Shown: positions 9,425-18,033 of the stretch, one piece after another
Position numbering within the stretch: position 1 is the first letter of the stretch
Layout: the number at the start of each line of letters is the position of its first letter
Assembly: GCF_006546655.1 (NCBI RefSeq)
Contig: NZ_VIAQ01000015.1
Location: 372,001-436,000 of the forward strand
Direction: 5' to 3'
DNA length: 64,000 nucleotides
Source of the DNA: Methanolobus vulcani
GTDB taxonomy: Archaea; Halobacteriota; Methanosarcinia; Methanosarcinales; Methanosarcinaceae
The notes under the pieces: generated by a model
What the model saw: the letters and a program-made list of their open reading frames with translations, nothing else
What the model was told of the DNA's origin: nothing
Database searches by the model: none
Made by a program: the position numbers and the translations under genes

Positions 9425-9460
9425 ACTAGTAGACATTTTTACAAGTATACTTGTAGACAT
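9425..9460. promoter_or_regulatory. Operator-like palindrome with flanking direct repeats
   Basis: A perfect 14-bp palindrome ACAAGTATACTTGT occupies 9441-9454. It overlaps two direct copies of ACTAGTAGACAT / ACTTGTAGACAT (11 of 12 identical) at 9425-9436 and 9449-9460, 24 bp apart. The cluster lies in the 298-bp AT-rich gap between proA and the divergent gene at 9653. It looks like a binding site for a dimeric regulator; the target promoter and the regulator are unknown. Confidence 0.5.
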
Positions 9461-9652
9461 TGCACATAGTTCTTTGGTTTTATATTTGTCGATTATGATT
9501 GTATTATAATTACTGGCAATTGAAAAGTGGATACATACATTTATTTAAAATCCACAGATTTATTTTTGATGGCATTATGTAGGATAAAATTTTATGGGAA
9601 GAAAGCTCTTACGATGTATTAATTATTTTTTCATCATAACAAGGGGTATTGT

Positions 9653-10450
9653 ATGGTAGTTACGGGAGAAGTAATTGGCTATATTATTGGTCTTTTTGGG
9701 GTCGTTTTAGCTTTATATTCGATAATAAAGCAGAAAAAACTTGAAGAAAGGCTCAAAGAAAAGGAAAAGCTCAAATTATTCTCTACAAAAATAAAAGATG
9801 AGTTGTTTTTTAGAATTGATTGTTTTTCTGAAATAACGAATCCCCATGATGATGAAGATACTTATTATCAACTTGACTCTTTAGGAAGAGATGTTATCGC
9901 AACATCCTACGAAAACAAACAGTCTGATGTGATAGTTGAAACTTCTACTGAAATTCGTCTAAAAGCCTCTTGTGAAACTGAATCTCAAAAGGAAAAAGAA
10001 CTGTCAGCTGAAAATAAGGATTTTATATTTACTTCTTTAGTAGAAGGTAAATGTAATAATATGAGTTTGTGGTGCTCAACAAATAGTAGTTCTGGTTTAG
10101 TTTATGATATGGATGGTCTATTTATTAGAAATCTTCTTAGTGCTTTAGATGAATTGGATAAATTAGAACATGAGTTCAGACACGTTATTCAGGAGTTTAA
10201 ACCTGAGTTATTTTTGAATTTAAGAACATGTATTCAAAATATATTCCATGAGATTGTGGAATCTGCGTCCTATTACAAGGAAATTGTTGTTCATATAACT
10301 GATTTTGATAAAGCTGATGATATTGGATTATGGATTTACAATCTCTACTTAGGAATGGATAAAGTGCTTCCTCTAATAGAGGAGCTAAAAGAAATAGAAG
10401 AAAATCTGGATAAGTTTAGAGAGAAATTGGTTCTTACAAGTTATACATAA
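9653..10450 (+). CDS. Hypothetical membrane-anchored protein
   Basis: A 265-residue protein I do not recognise. One N-terminal membrane segment (about residues 5-25) is followed by a Lys/Glu-rich, probably coiled-coil stretch (residues 27-45). A cytoplasmic acidic domain follows, with further helical Glu/Leu-rich segments at the C-terminus. Composition is clearly more AT-rich than neighbouring genes, which suggests recent acquisition. The start ATG follows AAGGGG. No operon partner is visible: proA diverges upstream and the next gene converges. Confidence 0.6.
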   Translation: MVVTGEVIGYIIGLFGVVLALYSIIKQKKLEERLKEKEKLKLFSTKIKDELFFRIDCFSEITNPHDDEDTYYQLDSLGRDVIATSYENKQSDVIVETSTEIRLKASCETESQKEKELSAENKDFIFTSLVEGKCNNMSLWCSTNSSSGLVYDMDGLFIRNLLSALDELDKLEHEFRHVIQEFKPELFLNLRTCIQNIFHEIVESASYYKEIVVHITDFDKADDIGLWIYNLYLGMDKVLPLIEELKEIEENLDKFREKLVLTSYT

Positions 10451-10467
10451 GTTTTCTCACTTCACCA

Positions 10468-11529
10468 TTACACAATCCACTCCACCACAGCCATTACAAT
10501 CTCAATAGCTATCAGCACAATAACTATCCATTCCAGATAATTGGAGTGCTGGATTCTGACCTCATCGGAGAGCATCGCATAATTGTCTCTTATAACATCG
10601 ATTTTATGATTTACGCTCTCAGTCCACTGGTCGCTTCTTAGTGTTTTCAGTACGGTTGAATAGACTTTTGCATAATATACATCTTCAGTGACCTTGATCA
10701 GATTGTTTACCTTCTCGGTGACTTCAGAAAGGGCAGCGTTATCCTGCATGAGTTGTGTCATTATTGTCCTGTATTGCTGCCTTCTTTTGAAGAACGGAAG
10801 TTTATCTGCAAGAGTAATGTCATCGTACATTTTTTCCATACGCCTGCTCAGTTCCCTGTCATAGTAACGCAGCTCAAATACCTGCACATTTGCAAACTCA
10901 ATAAGATCAAAAAGGTCAGTAGGATTATCAGGGTCACAGATCAAGGCGGAGTCCCAGGAAAATATAGCACGGTCATTTTTAGTATAACTATGTGTGGATT
11001 TGAGAATTTCTTCTCTCATCTGCGGTGAAAAATCTATATTTTCACCCGCAAGCAGAGGAATTGGGTCGATAGACTCATCAATCCAGTCCATGTGGTATGT
11101 GGTATAGTCCTCAAAGAAATCCGGGCTGAGTGAAAACCCTTTGATATGCGGTTTGAGTATATCTGCCAGAGTATTGAGGTGTGAAAGGAACAAATCCTCA
11201 AGTCCTTCCTGCTCAGAGAACAACAGTGCCGTGTCCTCAAGGAATTCAAAGTTTGCATCTTCTTTCTCATAAGCAAAACACAGGCTGATAGCACCAACAC
11301 GGAAAATACGTGCGAAAACAGAGAACCTAAAGTTCTCTCCTTCCTTCTCCACACTGCACTCTCCGAGTCGGATAGACAATGGTGGAACATCCATAATAAT
11401 AGATGTTGGTCTGACACGCACAAAACTCGCTCTTTTTGTGGTGAAACTGCTGGCAAGTTCTTTTTCAAGCCAGTCAAGGTCAATATCCAGTCCAATGTCA
11501 TAGATCCTGTAAAAACGAATCGTTATCAT
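10468..11529 (-). CDS. RMD1/YagE (DUF155)-like membrane protein
   Basis: A 353-residue protein whose C-terminal third resembles the RMD1/RMND1 (DUF155) family: a helical region with VIRDNYAMLSDE, then HSNYLEWIVIVLIAIEI leading into one membrane helix at the very C-terminus. Mitochondrial RMND1 supports translation; the archaeal role is not known. The N-terminal domain (residues 1-150) is a beta-rich region with no catalytic motif I can see. It is divergent from iorA and convergent with the hypothetical gene upstream. The family call rests on the C-terminal pattern. Confidence 0.6.
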   Translation of the reverse strand: MITIRFYRIYDIGLDIDLDWLEKELASSFTTKRASFVRVRPTSIIMDVPPLSIRLGECSVEKEGENFRFSVFARIFRVGAISLCFAYEKEDANFEFLEDTALLFSEQEGLEDLFLSHLNTLADILKPHIKGFSLSPDFFEDYTTYHMDWIDESIDPIPLLAGENIDFSPQMREEILKSTHSYTKNDRAIFSWDSALICDPDNPTDLFDLIEFANVQVFELRYYDRELSRRMEKMYDDITLADKLPFFKRRQQYRTIMTQLMQDNAALSEVTEKVNNLIKVTEDVYYAKVYSTVLKTLRSDQWTESVNHKIDVIRDNYAMLSDEVRIQHSNYLEWIVIVLIAIEIVMAVVEWIV

Positions 11530-11726
11530 GGATTTTTGTCTTCCTGTGGAGAACTATACTTGATATTGCACGGTGTAAGCTTATAAAGCTTTACAGGAAG
11601 CTGATGATTTTGATATCTCTCGTTCAGCTATTAGTAAATCACTATGGGCTGATATGTGTTAACATGTCACATTCTTCCAGATATCTTTATCAATAATCAT
11701 TTTGTATGACTTGGCAGGAGATTAAC

Positions 11727-13556
11727 ATGAGCACACGCGAGTACATGCTGGGAAACGTTGCAATTGCACGCGGTATCGTGGAAGGAGGCGGACAGGTCAT
11801 ATCCGGTTATCCCGGAACACCGTCCTCTGAGATCATCGGTACACTGGCAGGGATGAAGGAAAGAGACTTTTACGTAGAGTGGTCGGTCAATGAGAAAGTT
11901 GCCCTTGAAGTAGCAGCAGGTGCTGCAATGGCTGGCGTGCGTTCAGTAGTAACCATGAAACACGTCGGATTAAATGTAGCTGCTGATCCATTACTCACCC
12001 TTGCTTACATGGGTGTCAAAGGCAGCATGATAATAATCGTTGCAGACGATCCTTCATGCCATTCATCACAAAATGAGCAGGACACCCGCAGATACTCACA
12101 ATTCTCACTCATACCATGTCTTGACCCTTCCACACCACAGGAAGCCAAGGACATGATTCCATACGCATTCGAATTCTCAAACAAGGTCCAGATGCCTGTT
12201 ATCTTCAGGCCGACAACCCGTATTTCCCACGGGAAATCAGATATTGAGCTTGGACCTGTGGAAGAAACAAGACCTGCAGCAGAGTTCGTAAAGGACCTTG
12301 AAAGATGGGTTATGGTTCCAAAGAATGCAAGGGTACAGCATGTTCATCTGCTTGAGATTCAGAAAACCATGCAGGAAGAGTTGGAAAACTCTCCATGGAA
12401 CTCATTGGAACTTGTTGACGGCGCAAAGGTAGGAGTCATAGCATCAGGTATTGCTTCAGTTTATGCAAAGGAAGCTATTATTAAACAGGGTATCAAAGCA
12501 TCATTCCTCAAGATCGGAACCTATCCTGTTCCTGAGAACAAGATACGCACTCTCCTTGAGAATACGGAGAAAGTAATCATTTTCGAGGAAATGGAGCCAA
12601 TAGTTGAGGAACAGGTCAGAATAATTGCACAGCAGACAGGTTCTACTGTAGATATCGTCGGCAAGATGCCAGGGCCGGTTCCAAGAGTATACGAACTGAA
12701 CACCGATATCTGTGCAGACGTTCTTGCAGAGGTTCTTGAACTTGAAAGACCGGATGTTCCTGCAGAAGTCTCAGAGGACTCCGATTATGACCGTTGCAGG
12801 ATTGACCTGCCAATGCGTCCTCCTGTCATGTGTCCGGGATGTTCCCACAGGGCAAGTTTCCATGTCATGAAAAAAGTCTACGGCAAGGATGCGATTTTCC
12901 CAAGTGATATTGGATGTTACACACTGGGTATCCAGAGCGGCACAGTTGACACAACACTCTGTATGGGTGGAAGCATAACCGTAGCAAGCGGAATGTATCA
13001 TGCAGGAGAGAAAAAACCGATATGCTGTTCAATTGGAGATTCAACATTCTTCCACACTGGAATGAATGGCCTGCTCAATGCTATCTATAATAAAGCAGAC
13101 ATCACAGTAACTATAGTGGATAACCGCATCACTGCAATGACCGGTCATCAGCCAAATCCTGGGATGGGTAAGCTTGTAACAGGTGAGCCAACAATTGAAG
13201 TTTCTCTTGAGGAATTGTGTAAGGGTATGGGTGCCGGTTTTGTGGAAACGGTTGATCCCTATGACCTTGAGAAATGTGAAGAGGTCTTCAAAAGGGCAAA
13301 AGAATACAAGGGTACATCGGTTGTCATTACAAGACAGTATTGTGTTATTGATGCAAAGCGTTCCGGTATTCGCAGGAAACCATTTACTATCGATGCTGAG
13401 AAATGTGTCGGCTGCAAACTCTGTGTAAACCTCGGCTGTCCTGCAATTGAGTTTGACACTACTACAAAGAAAGCATCTATCAATGCAATGTGTACCGGCT
13501 GTGGAGTATGTGCAGCCCTGTGTAAATTTGATGCTATCACGGAGGTGAAGAAATGA
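11727..13556 (+). CDS. iorA: Indolepyruvate:ferredoxin oxidoreductase, alpha subunit
   Basis: A 609-residue subunit of the thiamine-diphosphate enzyme that oxidatively decarboxylates aryl pyruvates to aryl-acetyl-CoA (or runs in reverse for aromatic amino-acid synthesis), using ferredoxin. The pyrimidine domain starts YPGTPSSEI. The TPP domain shows CPGCSHR and GDSTFFHTG. The C-terminal ferredoxin domain carries CVGCKLCVNLGCP and CTGCGVCAALC, ligands for two Fe-S clusters. I chose ATG 11727 over ATG 11706 because AGGAG lies 6-7 bases upstream of it. It overlaps iorB by 4 bp (ATGA). Confidence 0.95.
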   Translation: MSTREYMLGNVAIARGIVEGGGQVISGYPGTPSSEIIGTLAGMKERDFYVEWSVNEKVALEVAAGAAMAGVRSVVTMKHVGLNVAADPLLTLAYMGVKGSMIIIVADDPSCHSSQNEQDTRRYSQFSLIPCLDPSTPQEAKDMIPYAFEFSNKVQMPVIFRPTTRISHGKSDIELGPVEETRPAAEFVKDLERWVMVPKNARVQHVHLLEIQKTMQEELENSPWNSLELVDGAKVGVIASGIASVYAKEAIIKQGIKASFLKIGTYPVPENKIRTLLENTEKVIIFEEMEPIVEEQVRIIAQQTGSTVDIVGKMPGPVPRVYELNTDICADVLAEVLELERPDVPAEVSEDSDYDRCRIDLPMRPPVMCPGCSHRASFHVMKKVYGKDAIFPSDIGCYTLGIQSGTVDTTLCMGGSITVASGMYHAGEKKPICCSIGDSTFFHTGMNGLLNAIYNKADITVTIVDNRITAMTGHQPNPGMGKLVTGEPTIEVSLEELCKGMGAGFVETVDPYDLEKCEEVFKRAKEYKGTSVVITRQYCVIDAKRSGIRRKPFTIDAEKCVGCKLCVNLGCPAIEFDTTTKKASINAMCTGCGVCAALCKFDAITEVKK

Positions 13557-14149
13557 GTGCTGAAGGAATATCTAAATTTGATCTTGTCATCGCCGGTGTG
13601 GGTGGACAGGGTACTGTCCTTGCATCAGACATAATCGGTAAGGCTGCTGTAAAGGAAAACATGTCCGTACGTGCAGCAGAAACACATGGAATGGCACAGC
13701 GTGGCGGATCTGTTGTAAATCACATCAGGCTTGGCTGTGAACTTGGTTCCATGATCCCGATGAAAGGAGCTGACGTTCTGCTTGCACTTGAACCAAGTGA
13801 GGCACTCAGGTATCTTGAATTCCTTTCTGATGATGGTACTATAATAGTAAACACCGACCCCATACATCCGGTAACAGTGACTTCAGGACAGTGTACCTAT
13901 CCTGATGTCGATGCAATCATTGCAAAGCTGGAAGAAACCCACAAGGTCAAAGCTTTCAATGCAACTGAGCTTGCAAAGGAGGCAGGTCATCCACAGTCCA
14001 TGAACGTTGCCATGGTTGGTGCAGTCTCAAGCTATCTTCCTGTTTCTATTGATACTCTGGTTGAATGTGTCAGGGAACTTGTTCCTCAGAAGAGCATTGA
14101 TATCAACGTTAAGGCTTTTGAGATGGGCCGGGATATAACTCAAGGATGA
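13553..14149 (+). CDS. iorB: Indolepyruvate:ferredoxin oxidoreductase, beta subunit
   Basis: The 198-residue gamma/beta-type subunit of the same oxidoreductase. It contains the glycine-rich GVGGQGT motif near residue 17 and the ETHGMAQRGG segment typical of the family. It is translationally coupled to iorA by the ATGA overlap, and the two make the functional heteromer. The stop codon lies inside a perfect 8-bp hairpin that probably ends the transcript. Confidence 0.95.
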   Translation: MSAEGISKFDLVIAGVGGQGTVLASDIIGKAAVKENMSVRAAETHGMAQRGGSVVNHIRLGCELGSMIPMKGADVLLALEPSEALRYLEFLSDDGTIIVNTDPIHPVTVTSGQCTYPDVDAIIAKLEETHKVKAFNATELAKEAGHPQSMNVAMVGAVSSYLPVSIDTLVECVRELVPQKSIDINVKAFEMGRDITQG

Positions 14150-14161
14150 TCTTATCATCCT
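14143..14161 (+). terminator. Hairpin terminator containing the iorB stop
   Basis: AGGATGAT and ATCATCCT form a perfect 8-bp stem around a CTT loop; the iorB TGA is within the 5' arm. A T-rich run (TCTTTTATTTTTC) follows directly. Confidence 0.7.
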
Positions 14162-14343
14162 GTTAATCTTTTATTTTTCTTTGTTTGACTTTGATTTATT
14201 TTCATTTTTGAATATTTCTTAGGCATGCGTAGCTATATACAATCTCAACTTTTAATATTATATTCATCTTCTTATTTTACGTAAAGTCTTTAAACAATAT
14301 TGACCTATATTTACTTGTATCATATATTGCGGGAGAATTAAAT

Positions 14344-14952
14344 ATGGCATCAGTTGGACAAAAATTGTTAGATGTTCCATTTGGGGACATGATAAAAGAG
14401 ATGGCCTTTGCCATCGCAGAAGGGCAGACTGCACTTGATATGAATTCTATCAATGTCGCACAGGCCCTTGCAGAGACAGAACTAGAGGCTGGAAGTGTAA
14501 TTCTCTATATAGAGGAAACAGTGGATGAGGATAATAACGTCACTGCAACTGATGTGGTAACGAACGATCAACCAATGTCACTGTTGACCTATGGTCTGGA
14601 GCCACGTTTCTATGAATTCACTGAATCTATCATTGAGGTAAAGATGACAATCTCAATGAAGAGGGAGTATTCTACAGAAAGGAAATATGGCCGGGAATTC
14701 AAGTTCACCAATGAATCAAAGATTAAAGGTAGCTACCAGTCCGGTGGGCTTGCAGGTCTTCTCTTCGGTAAGGCCAAGGTAAGTGCTGAGAATACCACTA
14801 ATGTTGCATACACATCTACTTACGATGCAACATACAAGTCCAAGTATACTTTCAATGAATCGGGCACCAGTCTTCTGAGAACTACCCTTAAGCCAGTACC
14901 TCCTCCAGAAAGAGCTGTTCCTACGGTTCGTGTGAAAGAGGCTACTGAGTAA
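14344..14952 (+). CDS. Unrecognised protein, DUF2589-like organisation (cassette gene 1)
   Basis: A 202-residue protein with no signal peptide or membrane segment. An N-terminal helix (residues 12-36, IKEMAFAIAEGQTALDMNSI region) is followed by a proline-containing linker and a beta-strand module with EVKMTISM at residues 98-105. A Ser/Thr/Tyr-rich, beta-type C-terminal half comes next, then a Pro-rich tail. This plan recalls DUF2589 proteins, but that is a likeness from memory. GGGAG precedes the ATG. It heads a four-gene set ending at 16766; gene 2 is a shorter relative sharing both motifs. Confidence 0.65.
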   Translation: MASVGQKLLDVPFGDMIKEMAFAIAEGQTALDMNSINVAQALAETELEAGSVILYIEETVDEDNNVTATDVVTNDQPMSLLTYGLEPRFYEFTESIIEVKMTISMKREYSTERKYGREFKFTNESKIKGSYQSGGLAGLLFGKAKVSAENTTNVAYTSTYDATYKSKYTFNESGTSLLRTTLKPVPPPERAVPTVRVKEATE

Positions 14953-15023
14953 TAAAGGTCTTATCAATGCAGTCATAGTCTGCATTGGCCATTTATTTTT
15001 ACGATGATCGAGGGGGTAGTATA

Positions 15024-15431
15024 TTGCCATCCAGTAGTAACGTGAATATTGAAGAGGTACTTGTCAGCCCTCTTTCTACAATATTAAGTGAGATGGGTAA
15101 ATCTATTGCTCAGACTCAAAAAGCAATGGATAAAAACTCAATTGACACTCAGATAGAGTTATCCAGTGATGAAGTTCTTAAAGATTACAATCTGGAAGCT
15201 ACATGGTATCATCTTCCTGAAGTGGATATTGAACTCAAGATGACTCTTTCTATGTCATATGAAGAAGAAAAAGATTCCAAAGGCCTTGTTCGCGGATACA
15301 AACGTATTCTGAAGGCAGCGCCATTAAATGCATCATATAAATCACTAAATTCTTATGATGTAGAGGGTTCAAGTGTCCTGAAAGCCAAGATTGTATCAGT
15401 ACCACCATCTTACCGTGTAACGGAAGAGTGA
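15024..15431 (+). CDS. Short paralogue of cassette gene 1
   Basis: A 135-residue protein that matches the upstream protein in two places: ILSEMGKSIAQTQKAMDKNSI near residues 20-40 (compare MIKEM..IAEGQTALDMNSI) and ELKMTLSM at residues 70-77 (compare EVKMTISM). It lacks the long Ser/Thr-rich segment and ends in a similar PPS/PP tail. The start is taken as TTG 15024 because GAGGGGG lies 7 bases upstream; the longer frame from 14985 has no ribosome binding site. No membrane or secretion signal is present. Function is unknown. Confidence 0.65.
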   Translation: MPSSSNVNIEEVLVSPLSTILSEMGKSIAQTQKAMDKNSIDTQIELSSDEVLKDYNLEATWYHLPEVDIELKMTLSMSYEEEKDSKGLVRGYKRILKAAPLNASYKSLNSYDVEGSSVLKAKIVSVPPSYRVTEE

Positions 15432-15447
15432 GCGCAGGAGGGTTGGA

Positions 15448-16515
15448 ATGGTTGATATTACTGATCTCAGGAAAAATCTTGAAAGTCTTAACAAAGCAAC
15501 TACGGCTGCAGCAAAAAGAAAAAGTTATCTTCTTGCTGAAAGAACTATTGCAGCTATGGAGTCTGAATATGAAAGTATCAATAACGACCTTATCTCTAAA
15601 ACAGCTACACTTGAAGATCTTCAGAAAGAAAATCTTGCTTTAAAACAGGAATATTTGATATTGGATAGTCGTGTAAAGGATATCATCAATGAGAAGCTGG
15701 AACTTGAGAAAAAGTTGGAACAAATATCACGTACTAGGCCAGAACTTTCATCGGAAAACCTGGTAAAAGCATTTAGTGATTCGCTTCAGAGTATGGAATC
15801 CTCTCTTATAGGGAGTTCTTCACGGGTAAATTATAGTGTTAGTTCTATGAATATCAAACTCAAGACAAATATTGCTATGAGTGGCAATGATCTTCGTTTC
15901 CAGTTACCTAAAGCAGATGATCTTATTCCTGCGAGTAACTTGAGTGAGGTTGAATTCACTATTAGTTCATCATCAAAGACTCCCGACTTCAACAGCTATG
16001 AAGATGTACCTGATGTTGTAGGTCTGGAACTTGATGCTGCACTTACTATTATCAAAGAAGCAGGTTTTGTGCAGGGAGAAATTATTGAAAAGGAAAGTGA
16101 TTTTGTACAGGGTACTGTACTTTCACAGATGCCTTCTGGCAATTCTGTTGCAAAGCCCGGTGATACTGTTGATCTGGTAATTTCAAAGATTACATCTGTG
16201 GAGGTTCCTGATCTGACAGGTAATACTCTCGCAGTTGTCAGGAAATCATTGGAAGAGCGTGGTCTGTCCCTGGGCAAGGTGACTGAGCAGGTGAATTCCT
16301 TGAAAGCTGGCACGGTTATAGGTCAGTCTGTTGAAGCAGGCATTTATGCAGATATTGGAACTGCCATAGATCTTGTTGTTGCAAGTTCAAATATAGAGTT
16401 TGCTGCAGTTTCCGGAAGTACTGCTGTAAGGCCCGTATCAACGTCGGTTGCTAGATCACCAGTAAGTGTGGGTGCAAGGATTAGTTCCACAAGAAAATCT
16501 GTTCTTCGGAAGTAG
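15448..16515 (+). CDS. Coiled-coil protein with two PASTA domains (cassette gene 3)
   Basis: A 355-residue protein. Residues about 1-95 form a long Glu/Lys/Leu-rich coiled coil. Residues 128-175 hold a beta module with NIKLKTNIAMSG that echoes the KMTxSM strand of the two upstream proteins. Residues 187-247 (VPDVVGLELDAA start) and 252-313 (VPDLTGNTLAVV start) are two PASTA repeats. The tail is Ser/Arg-rich. PASTA domains usually sit outside the cell on penicillin-binding proteins and Ser/Thr kinases, but here there is no membrane segment or kinase. GGAGGG precedes the ATG, and the gene ends in TAG. Confidence 0.75.
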   Translation: MVDITDLRKNLESLNKATTAAAKRKSYLLAERTIAAMESEYESINNDLISKTATLEDLQKENLALKQEYLILDSRVKDIINEKLELEKKLEQISRTRPELSSENLVKAFSDSLQSMESSLIGSSSRVNYSVSSMNIKLKTNIAMSGNDLRFQLPKADDLIPASNLSEVEFTISSSSKTPDFNSYEDVPDVVGLELDAALTIIKEAGFVQGEIIEKESDFVQGTVLSQMPSGNSVAKPGDTVDLVISKITSVEVPDLTGNTLAVVRKSLEERGLSLGKVTEQVNSLKAGTVIGQSVEAGIYADIGTAIDLVVASSNIEFAAVSGSTAVRPVSTSVARSPVSVGARISSTRKSVLRK

Positions 16516-16520
16516 CAGTA

Positions 16521-16766
16521 ATGCCTGTTGAAACTCATCTTGTGAGGGTTGCAGACAATGCAACCCCTTCCCAGATAGAAGGAATACTGAAAGCTTTAGT
16601 AAGTATAGGTGGCAGAGTTGATGTTATTGCAAATAAAAGTATAATTGCTACTTTTGATGGTGACTATTCCGAGGTCATCAAACGCAAACCTGGTGTTCTC
16701 CTTGTCGGAGGGGTTAATTTCAGGGGTCGAACAGTGAGAAAAGTTATCAAACGGAACCCACAATGA
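16521..16766 (+). CDS. Small protein with peptidase-inhibitor I9-like pattern (cassette gene 4)
   Basis: An 81-residue protein 5 bp behind the PASTA gene. The predicted order beta-alpha-beta-beta-alpha-beta, with GGRVDVI in the middle and KPGVLLVGGV near the end, resembles the inhibitor I9/subtilisin prodomain fold (compare the PGVxxVE ending of that family). The C-terminus is basic (RTVRKVIKR). No protease is encoded nearby, so an inhibitor role is speculative; it could be a stand-alone ferredoxin-like-fold adaptor. The tight spacing makes it part of the cassette transcript. Confidence 0.6.
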   Translation: MPVETHLVRVADNATPSQIEGILKALVSIGGRVDVIANKSIIATFDGDYSEVIKRKPGVLLVGGVNFRGRTVRKVIKRNPQ

Positions 16767-16862
16767 TTAGAATATTGTGGACTCAGGTTCTTATTCCCTA
16801 CATATTATAGTGCGAAGATTAGTTTCGCAGTATTTGGTAGCAAGAGCTTCTCTAAAAAATAA

Positions 16863-17726
16863 TCACAGGTTAATGCCTGCAATATGTTCTTTTATTTGTT
16901 CTCTCATCTCTTCTTTATTAAGGGCAAAGTCAATTACGGCTTTGACATATTCTACTTTGTCACCGGTGTCATATCTTTTTCCCATGAACTTGTAAGCATA
17001 GACTTTTTGTTCTTCATTTAAAAGGCGTATTCCGTCAGTTAACTGAATCTCATTGCCTACTCCTTTGTCTGTCTGCATGATGCAGTCCAGTATTTCGGGT
17101 GTGAATACGTATCTTCCGATTGCACCGATGTTTGAAGGTGCTTCTTGTGGGGATGGCTTCTCTATAATATCTTCCAGGATGTAAAGTGAATCTTCCACTG
17201 GTTGGCCTTTGATTATTCCATAACTCCCGGTTTTTTCGATTGGAACTTCTTCTACTGCAATTGTCGAGCGACCATATTTCATGAAATTATCGATGAGTTG
17301 TTTTGTGCATGGTTTCTTATTTACTATAATGTCATCACCAAGGAGGACTGCAAAAGGTTCGTCATTAATATGCTTTTTAGCAGTAAGGATGGCATCTCCA
17401 AGTCCATTAGGCTCTTTCTGGCGGATGTAGTGTATATCTACCATGGAAGATATGTCCTGTACGATTTTCAGGAGCTTTTCATTATTCTTTTGACGAAGGT
17501 GATTCTCAAGTTCGGGGGAATCGTCAAAATAATCTTCAATTGAACGTTTACTTCTGCCTGTTACAAATATTATATCATCAATGCCGGATGCTATGGCTTC
17601 TTCTACCACATAATGGATTACCGGAATATCAATTATAGGTAACATCTCTTTGGGCATGGATTTTGTGGCAGGCAGGAATCTGGTTCCCATTCCTGCAACA
17701 GGTATCACTGCTTTTTTAATTTCCAC
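16863..17726 (-). CDS. galU: UTP-glucose-1-phosphate uridylyltransferase
   Basis: A 287-residue nucleotidyltransferase making UDP-glucose from glucose 1-phosphate and UTP for surface glycans. The N-terminus shows IPVAGMGTRFLPATK with the nucleotide-binding GxGTR and catalytic Lys region; KEMLPI and the GLGDAI segment follow. It converges on the unrecognised cassette and has its promoter in the long AT-rich gap upstream (17727-18000), where two perfect inverted repeats lie. Confidence 0.93.
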   Translation of the reverse strand: MEIKKAVIPVAGMGTRFLPATKSMPKEMLPIIDIPVIHYVVEEAIASGIDDIIFVTGRSKRSIEDYFDDSPELENHLRQKNNEKLLKIVQDISSMVDIHYIRQKEPNGLGDAILTAKKHINDEPFAVLLGDDIIVNKKPCTKQLIDNFMKYGRSTIAVEEVPIEKTGSYGIIKGQPVEDSLYILEDIIEKPSPQEAPSNIGAIGRYVFTPEILDCIMQTDKGVGNEIQLTDGIRLLNEEQKVYAYKFMGKRYDTGDKVEYVKAVIDFALNKEEMREQIKEHIAGINL

Positions 17727-17792
17727 TTTTTAACTCCTGATTTTCTGGTGTAGGCTATGTCCTGTAATATATCTTGTTTCTCTGATGAACTT

Positions 17793-17867
17793 TATGTATA
17801 TATAATCTATACATATAGTATTATTCTGATATTTTTAAATCATCCTTATCTGTAAATATGATTTACA
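17793..17867. promoter_or_regulatory. Two perfect inverted repeats upstream of galU
   Basis: TATGTATA and TATACATA (17793-17800 and 17808-17815) flank 7 bases. TGTAAAT and ATTTACA (17851-17857 and 17861-17867) flank ATG. Both lie in an AT-rich, gene-free stretch 70-140 bases upstream of galU on its strand. They may be TATA/operator elements for galU. Nothing else recognisable is seen in 17727-18000. Confidence 0.35.
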
Positions 17868-18008
17868 TTTTCCGGGATTATTGGATTAATTAATCTATTG
17901 CTTATGCGCAGTGTTCATATCGGATCAGGAGTATTTTACCACTGAAAAATTATTTGTTTAGTATAAATTGTGCCCATTTGTATTTCAGTCTATTTTTCTT
18001 GCAAAGGG

Positions 18009-18025
18009 TTTATATATTATATATT
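18009..18025 (+). promoter_or_regulatory. TATA box for the rpl3 ribosomal operon
   Basis: A TTTATATATTATATATT stretch is preceded by AAAGGG (possible BRE side). It lies about 25 bases before GGCGCAGCG, where GC-richer, structured sequence begins. A start near 18034 would give a leader of about 375 nt before rpl3. Confidence 0.55.
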
Positions 18026-18033
18026 CCTTTAAT

